Source of the DNA: Mytilisepta virgata
Lineage: Eukaryota; Mollusca; Bivalvia; Mytilida; Mytilidae
Assembly: GCA_028015205.1 (NCBI GenBank)
Contig: CM051520.1
Location: 33,843,528 to 33,907,527, forward strand
Direction of reading: 5' to 3'
DNA: 64,000 bases
Both the position numbers and the translations under genes were made by a program. The notes beneath the pieces were generated by a model. That model searched no databases. It worked only from the letters and a program-made list of their open reading frames with translations, and was not told where the DNA came from. Below, in pieces: positions 58,689-64,000 of the stretch; the first letter of the stretch is position 1; every line of letters begins with the position of its first letter.

Positions 58689-60122
58689 TTTTAGCTCACC
58701 TGGCCAAAGGCCATGTGAGCTTTTGTCATCACCTGGCGTCCGTCGTCCGTCCGTCGTCCGTCCGTCTATTAACTTTTCACATTTTAATCTTCTCCTCTGT
58801 AACCACTGAGTCAAATGGAATTAAACTTTGCAGGAAGCATCTATGTAAGGTCCTTAATAAAATTTGCGCATTTCGTCTTGATCGAACAACAAACATGGCC
58901 GCCATGGGCAATTGTTGTTTCTGATTGGCTGAGTTTTCAAAAATCTTCTCCTCTGAAACTGCTTGGCCAAATGGAACAAAACTTGACAGGAAGATCTACG
59001 GGAGGTTCTGTACAAAGTATCCTCATTTTGTTCCGACCGGACTACAATTATGGCCGCCATGGGTAGTTGTTCTTTCTGATTGGCTTATATAAAAAATCTT
59101 CTTCTCTGAAATCGCTTGGCCAAATAGAACGAAACTTGATAGTAAGCATATATGGGAGGTCCTTTATAAAGTTTCCCATTTCGTCTTGATCGGACAACAA
59201 ATATGGCCACAATGGGGCAGATCTTGTTTCTGATTGGCTGATATAAAAAAATCTTCTCCCTGAAATTGCTTGGCCAAATAGAACGAAACTTGAGAGGAAG
59301 CATCTATGGGTGGTTCTTTACAGAAGTTTGTCCCGACCAGGCAACAACATGGCCGTCATGGGCAATTCTTGTTTCTCATTTTTTTTTCTCTCTCTGGAAC
59401 TGCTTGGCCAAAACTATCAGCCAAACTTGATAGGAAGCATCTATGGAAATTATTTTATGAAATTAATTTTTGTCATCCTGATTGGACGATAAGCATAGCT
59501 GCCATGGGCAATTCTTTTTTCTGATTGGCTGATTTAAAGGAATCTTATTCCCTGAAACCACTTGGCCAAATGGAACGAAGTTCGACAGGAAGTATCTGTG
59601 GGAGGGTTTTAACAAAGTTTCCTCATTTTGTCCAGATCAGGCGACAAACATGGCCGCCATGGGCAATTTTTGTTTCTGATTGGTTGGTTTAAAAAAAAAA
59701 TTCTCTGAAACTGCTTGGCCAAATAGAGCCAAACTTGACAGAAAGTGTCTATTCCATATAACAAAAATCTACAGAACTGCAGTAATGCTTGAAACCAAAC
59801 ATTGCCTGAATATTCCTCATAAGGTGCTAACCAAGTGTTGTTACTTTGGTGACAGTCCCTCATTCAAGATGGCCACCAGCAGAGGATTAAGTTAACATAA
59901 GACCCTATTTGAAATACATGCAAAAATCTTCCGGAGAACCGCCAAATTTTTAGAATATGCTGACCTGTAAGTAGGACCTTGATGAAGATAAATGTGGTTC
60001 CTACAAGGCTTACAGCACTTCATATTGATAGGGAGAAGTGACTTCTTTCTCTCTGAGGCACATCAATAAAAACGGCTTTCATCCCATGTGAGCGATACAG
60101 GCTCAGCCCTCTGAGCCTCTAG
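58689..60122 (+). mobile_element. Full-length Helentron-type (HINE-like) element, best 3' hairpin
   Basis: The 5' end is TTTTTAGCTCACCTGGCCAA with paired GGCCATGTGAGCT, then (GTCCGTC)n at 58738-58768. Six core units have ATGGCC (or its variant) at 58895, 59050, 59203, 59349, 59505 and 59650, spaced 145-156 bp. The 3' end is GTGAGCGATACAGGCTCAG, CCCT, CTGAGCCT, CTAG, then T: a perfect 8-bp-stem hairpin directly before the CTAG end. No coding capacity. Confidence 0.9.
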
Positions 60123-61485
60123 TTTACATATTTACCCTTCTGGTTAATAATATATAATATTTCTGGCGTTTGTCGGCTCGGAGTAAAACGGCTAGAAAAT
60201 TTCAGTCCGCAAATTTAATACTATAGATGCATGTATAAAAAAAAGATATCGGTATTTCTTTATTATAAGTTGTTACAATTTAAAGTCAGAATACACGAAC
60301 TGCACGAATACAACTGTAAAAATTTGGTCACAAGCAGATAATATAAGTATACATTTTCCGCAAATATAAAACTACAGCCACTGTGTGTCTTTTATAACAG
60401 TAATTCGTTTTTCATGAATATCTCAAATTATTCATTAAAAAGAATATATAAAAAAAATATTACTCTGACTTTTGTTTCCATAGTCCTAATAAATTATTGT
60501 CTTTTCCATGTTTGAAAACCATTAGATATTTTACCAGAATGGATTTTTCATTTTTACACCTTTTTTCTACATTGGCCCGGGTCGAAAAGCTGAATTAATA
60601 TCAGCGAGGCCACCTTATCATTATGACACATGCATGAGGTCTTATCACATATTCAGTATTGATAAATGCAATTTTGCATCTTTGATAATAACCGGAAGTC
60701 AAATGATGACAGGCCCGAGACATTTTGGCAAACAATTGTCTGAGCCTTAGGAAAGATTCCTCGATATTTTTAAGGCTGACACAGCAGCATGTATTGATAA
60801 AATTCAGCCGTCTGGCGACAATGTGTCATTGTAGTGTCCGTTGAAACCTACCTGGCAAGATGAACATGTACTAAATATACTTCTGTGTAAAATATCTAAG
60901 GCATTTCAGCATTGGAAAAGGCAATACATGTAATTTAAATTACAACCTTTGGAAACAAAAGGTAGACAAATACTTTTTACTTTCATTTTAATGAAATATG
61001 TGAGATATTCACGAAAAACGACTTTCAATTTAAAAATTGCATATAGTAGATAAATCTTCAAAATGTGATAAAACAAAATATTTTTTTTACCAAAACATTG
61101 ATCGGAAATGTGACAATTAACAGTTACAGATCCGATAAGTGGATAATACTTTTTCAACAAAAATCAGATAGACTCATTGACATTTAAAACTTCTCAGATT
61201 GTAGTGTTGCGCCAAGGTCAATGTTTCACTCACATGTGTTTTTTGTCTTAGTAGCCTTGAAATATGTGATAAATAGACTATAACATGTCATTTTCCATAT
61301 CGGCCCTGGTATCAGCCCTCGAGCTAAAGCTAAAGCCGGTATGGTAATCCCATGTAATAATCTATAATTATTTAATAATGACATTTTCAACCTCAAAGGA
61401 TTTTACAATAATTACTCATAAAAGGAACGCACTCTGACGTCATCTTATGGTATTGCTAATTATTTTTATTTATTGCACTTCCCTG
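60123..61485. other. Intergenic, nothing recognised
   Basis: AT-rich DNA. The 84-residue minus frame at 61160-60906 shows no motif. Confidence 0.5.
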
Positions 61486-61867
61486 CGTCTATATCACCCT
61501 GCTTAGCCGCTCTGTATTAAGGTTTGTAACGTATTAGGAGACATTATCCGCGAGCAGGACTTATCAGCGACGTCACAATATGAGAGCAGGACTTATTACG
61601 ACGTCACAATGTGACAGCAGACGTTATTAGGCTTACCTCAAGGAGGACAAAAAAGCGTAAAGAAATGTCTTACATGGGCGACTAAAATGTACAGAATTTG
61701 TACGATAAACAGGTTATCGGGTTTTCTGCGTAAATATATTGTAACATATCAGCCGCTCGACATAATATGAATCTTTTAGGCTCGTTCGCTGCGCTCACTC
61801 GCCAAAAATCTTCATATTGTGGTTCGCGGCTGATATTTTACGATATCAATGTGTGAAAACCCGATAA
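61486..61867 (+). mobile_element. Diverged member of the 400-bp hairpin-ended family
   Basis: 61714-61867 is a 154-bp hairpin with ends TTATCGGGTTTTCTGCG and GAAAACCCGATAA and centre GGCTCGTTCGCTGCGCTCAC. Upstream, CCCTGCGTCTATATCACCC and TCAGCGACGTCACAATATG align in order with 62461-62585. It may therefore be a whole element of about 380 bp, or a separate MITE next to one. Confidence 0.6.
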
Positions 61868-61927
61868 TCTATACTTATCCAAGTTGATGTACTTATCTTT
61901 AATCATTGTTTGAGGTATAATGTATTT

Positions 61928-62049
61928 TCAGTAGTCTGGTCCCCTGGTGAAATATTTTTCGTTGGTAGCTAGCTTCACTTCGAATATAACATCCGGAGGA
62001 ACGCCTCTTGGACAACGAGGATTACATTCAGCATCCCAGATTATATATT
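61928..62049 (-). CDS. Possible terminal coding exon
   Basis: On the minus strand an acceptor-like TTACATGATTTAACAG is followed by 122 bp of open frame: EYIIWDAECNPRCPRGVPPD, VIFEVKLATNEKYFTRGPDY, then TGA (61930-61928). The composition (balanced charges, Pro/Cys cluster, GPDY end) is more protein-like than the surrounding frames. I do not recognise the family. No AATAAA was noticed soon after the stop, and the preceding exons would lie at higher coordinates, possibly outside the window. Confidence 0.35.
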
Positions 62050-62449
62050 CTGTTAAATCATGTAAATGAGAAAAGAAATATTGGAACAAAAATATATAAG
62101 CAATAAGAGTGTGGGAAATTCCACAAGACATATACAAGTTAGGCTAATTATTGAGTAGAAATTTATTGTTTGGTAGAAACTTATTTATTCAAGATATCGT
62201 TTTTCTTAACTTTTCTTACAGCTATTCTATGAAAAACACTGAATAGAAAATAAAATATTTAATAATGTATTATTGTCATAAATATCGTTTCTATTGTTGT
62301 AAAGTCCTTGAAGCTAGGATATATATTCATAACAAGGAATGGAAAGTCTATAAAAAGAAGCAATTACAGACATTTTTATGATGCTTTAAAGCAATTGACC
62401 TTGCAGTATTGTCAAGCGATTGATAGGTCATTAACCATAAACTTGTAAC

Positions 62450-62852
62450 TTATCGTATTTCCCCATGCCTATATCGACCTGCTGAGGCCTTCATAATTTC
62501 CCGTATTTCGGCACTGTGACGTCATAAAGAGTTGACCCGACCCTAATATGAGCTGACCCGAATATATCAGCGACGTCATAATGTTTGACCCAACGTTGAC
62601 CCGAATATATCAGGAAAACTTCCGGTTATAGGCAGATGGCCATTGAAAAGTAACAAATTCCATTAAGATGGCTAGTTAACAATACGATAAATTTATCATC
62701 AAGTTTTCTTCAAACAAATATTGTAAAATATAAGCCGCTCGACACAATATGAAGCTTTTTAGCTCGTTCGCTACGCTCACTCGCCGAAAAAGCTTCACAT
62801 TGTGTCTCGCGGCTGATATTTTACGATATACGTTTGCAGAAAACCTGATAAT
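62450..62852 (+). mobile_element. ~400-bp hairpin-ended element
   Basis: Left edge TTATCGTATTTCCCCATGCC; right edge CGTTTGCAGAAAACCTGATAA. The right 120 bp fold: TGTAAAATATAAGCCGCTCG, ACACAATATGAAGCTTTTT against AAAAAGCTTCACATTGTG, TCTCGCGGCTGATATTTTAC, with loop AGCTCGTTCGCTACGCTCAC. The left part contains TGACGTCA (62518-62525) and repeated TGACCCGAATATATCAG. The inverted copy is at 40296-40696. Confidence 0.75.
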
Positions 62853-63379
62853 ATGTACATATTGACCGACGTCTTAATAATATATTACGGATGTAATAAG
62901 ACACAAGACAAATTGGTGATTGCAGAATCTTCACGCTTGTACGTACATGACGTACAATGCACGGAACATATTATAACATAATGATTGTGCCAGACTTTTC
63001 ACGGAATTAGATAAATTGATGATAGAAAACTTGAAGGTGATCTTTTATTTAGATTGCAGTGCTTTCAGATATGGGAAGCATTGAGGATAGCATTGACCTA
63101 GGTTTTGCTATTTATATATGCTAGTCTTAGTCATTTATTAGGCTGTTGGATTAAAACAAAATCAATAAAAGTACTGTTTAATTTTTATTATAATCATCAT
63201 TGTTATTAACGAATGAAGTTCAATTTACAGTTTAATTAATATACATTAAATCCCAATCGGTCCTTTACATTAAGGATTGAAACTCTTCGGTGGAACATGG
63301 CTACACCACTACACGCAAAGCATATCTTAATTTTAGATGTTTTAATGATTTTTATCAAAGTTATTTCTGTATTTGGGTG
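62853..63379. other. Intergenic, nothing recognised
   Basis: No supported feature. Confidence 0.5.
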
Positions 63380-63520
63380 ACATTTACAATACTAAACATT
63401 GATCAAAGAATTCTAATCTGACTTTATCAAAGGACATGTAAACAAAAAATGTTCAAGATCTTCAACATCACCTGAATCACATATAGCTCAACGATCACCG
63501 ATGCAGTCTGAAAATATTCT
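63380..63520 (-). pseudogene. LINE 3' end (zinc-knuckle C-terminus) remnant
   Basis: The minus strand reads IGDR, stop, AICDSGDVEDLEHFLFTCPL, IKSD, stop. The C-x-G-D-[IV]-ED-EHF-x-x-x-C pattern is the zinc-knuckle-like C-terminus of non-LTR retrotransposon proteins, as in 23715-25066. Two stops within 35 codons show that it is dead. Adjacent sequence to about 63800 is probably also LINE-derived but too decayed to read. Confidence 0.55.
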
Positions 63521-64000
63521 CGTTTTATTGCAGATAGTTTTAAACGTTATTATTTAAAATTTCCCTTTTGCTGTCATTTCTTAATGTAAAAATATAAAAC
63601 TAACGCTGATTAAAATGTAGAATGTTTTGACGTCAACTTTAAAGTGATGCAAATTTTTTGGAGAGTGATTTATTATATAAATGCGGTCATGGATTCCACC
63701 AACATCGAAAATGAATAGTGGAATTAGGTGTTTAAAATGATTGTTGTCAACAATCAGTAGAAGACAGCAGTGTCTAGAAAGAACGTAGTTCGTTCAAGTG
63801 GTTTAAATGGAGTTTACTCGACAAAATCTCTATGGTCCTACTAGGATATGTAATAAACAATTCAACAGTGTCGACTTTCATTTTCATTTTGTAATACGTG
63901 AAAATTGTGACTTACATGAAAGTAGCAAATTTTTAATAGTAAATTGTGAGAATGCCAAGAATGCCCAACAAGATCGTTTAAAAATTAAAATATTTTATTT
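63521..64000. other. Intergenic or decayed LINE flank
   Basis: No readable exon. Possibly continues the LINE remnant upstream, on the minus strand. Confidence 0.35.

Noticed and set aside
24074..60122. An autonomous Helentron with Rep-helicase protein
   Set aside because: None of the eight copies has an open frame longer than core-repeat translations.

Overview
The window reads as a piece of a repeat-rich, roughly two-thirds A+T animal genome. The repeat landscape suggests a marine bivalve, most likely a mytilid mussel: many short elements begin with an AGCTCACCTGGCC palindrome, GGAC/CGG microsatellites follow short satellite cores, and there are (ATCA)n-tailed retro-repeats and hairpin MITEs. 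The organism is inferred from pattern familiarity, not from a database search. No operons, bacterial genes, rRNA genes, functional tRNA genes or CRISPR arrays are visible.

Only one intact protein-coding gene is well supported. It is a two-coding-exon C2H2 zinc-finger gene on the minus strand (15824-18989), with 16 fingers in a 9+7 arrangement, a 370-bp phase-1 intron, four SUMOylation-type motifs and a basic nuclear-localisation motif. Weaker coding traces are a caspase-p20-like exon with an in-frame stop (29390-29630, minus), a possible terminal coding exon (61928-62049, minus), a possible isolated internal exon (45024-45145, plus), two LINE 3' ends (23715-25066 plus; 63380-63520 minus) and a reverse-transcriptase remnant with a YLDD motif present in two tandem copies (6366-6780 and 9175-9420, minus).

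The remainder is mobile and tandem DNA. 1-456: 43-bp minisatellite. 1421-2660: decayed Helentron-type element. 4275-5272: TIR element. 5732-12211: 2.7-kb tandem duplication whose second copy holds a Helentron-type insertion absent from the first. 13160-14505: hairpin MITEs. 15306-19083: zinc-finger locus. 19612-23714: retro-repeat and minisatellite, then little. 23715-25066: LINE end split by a Helentron-type element. 25204-28312: a 3.1-kb foldback palindrome flanked by a perfect 8-bp target duplication. 28313-35571: retro-repeats, caspase trace, GA-rich minisatellite, nested Helentron-type 5' halves, tRNA-derived SINE and a hairpin element. 35935-37225: 158-bp satellite. 37226-53890: scattered hairpin elements, short tandem arrays and a second element family with a 5' hairpin and satellite core. 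54258-60122: two full-length satellite-bearing Helentron-type elements and a third 5' fragment. 60123-64000: a 400-bp hairpin-ended family (inverted copy at 40296), the possible terminal exon and LINE remains.

The most informative result is a set of eight related non-autonomous rolling-circle-type elements (HINE-like). They share conserved ends while carrying three different satellite cores. A LINE reading frame and a duplicated locus supply natural empty-site comparisons for two of them.
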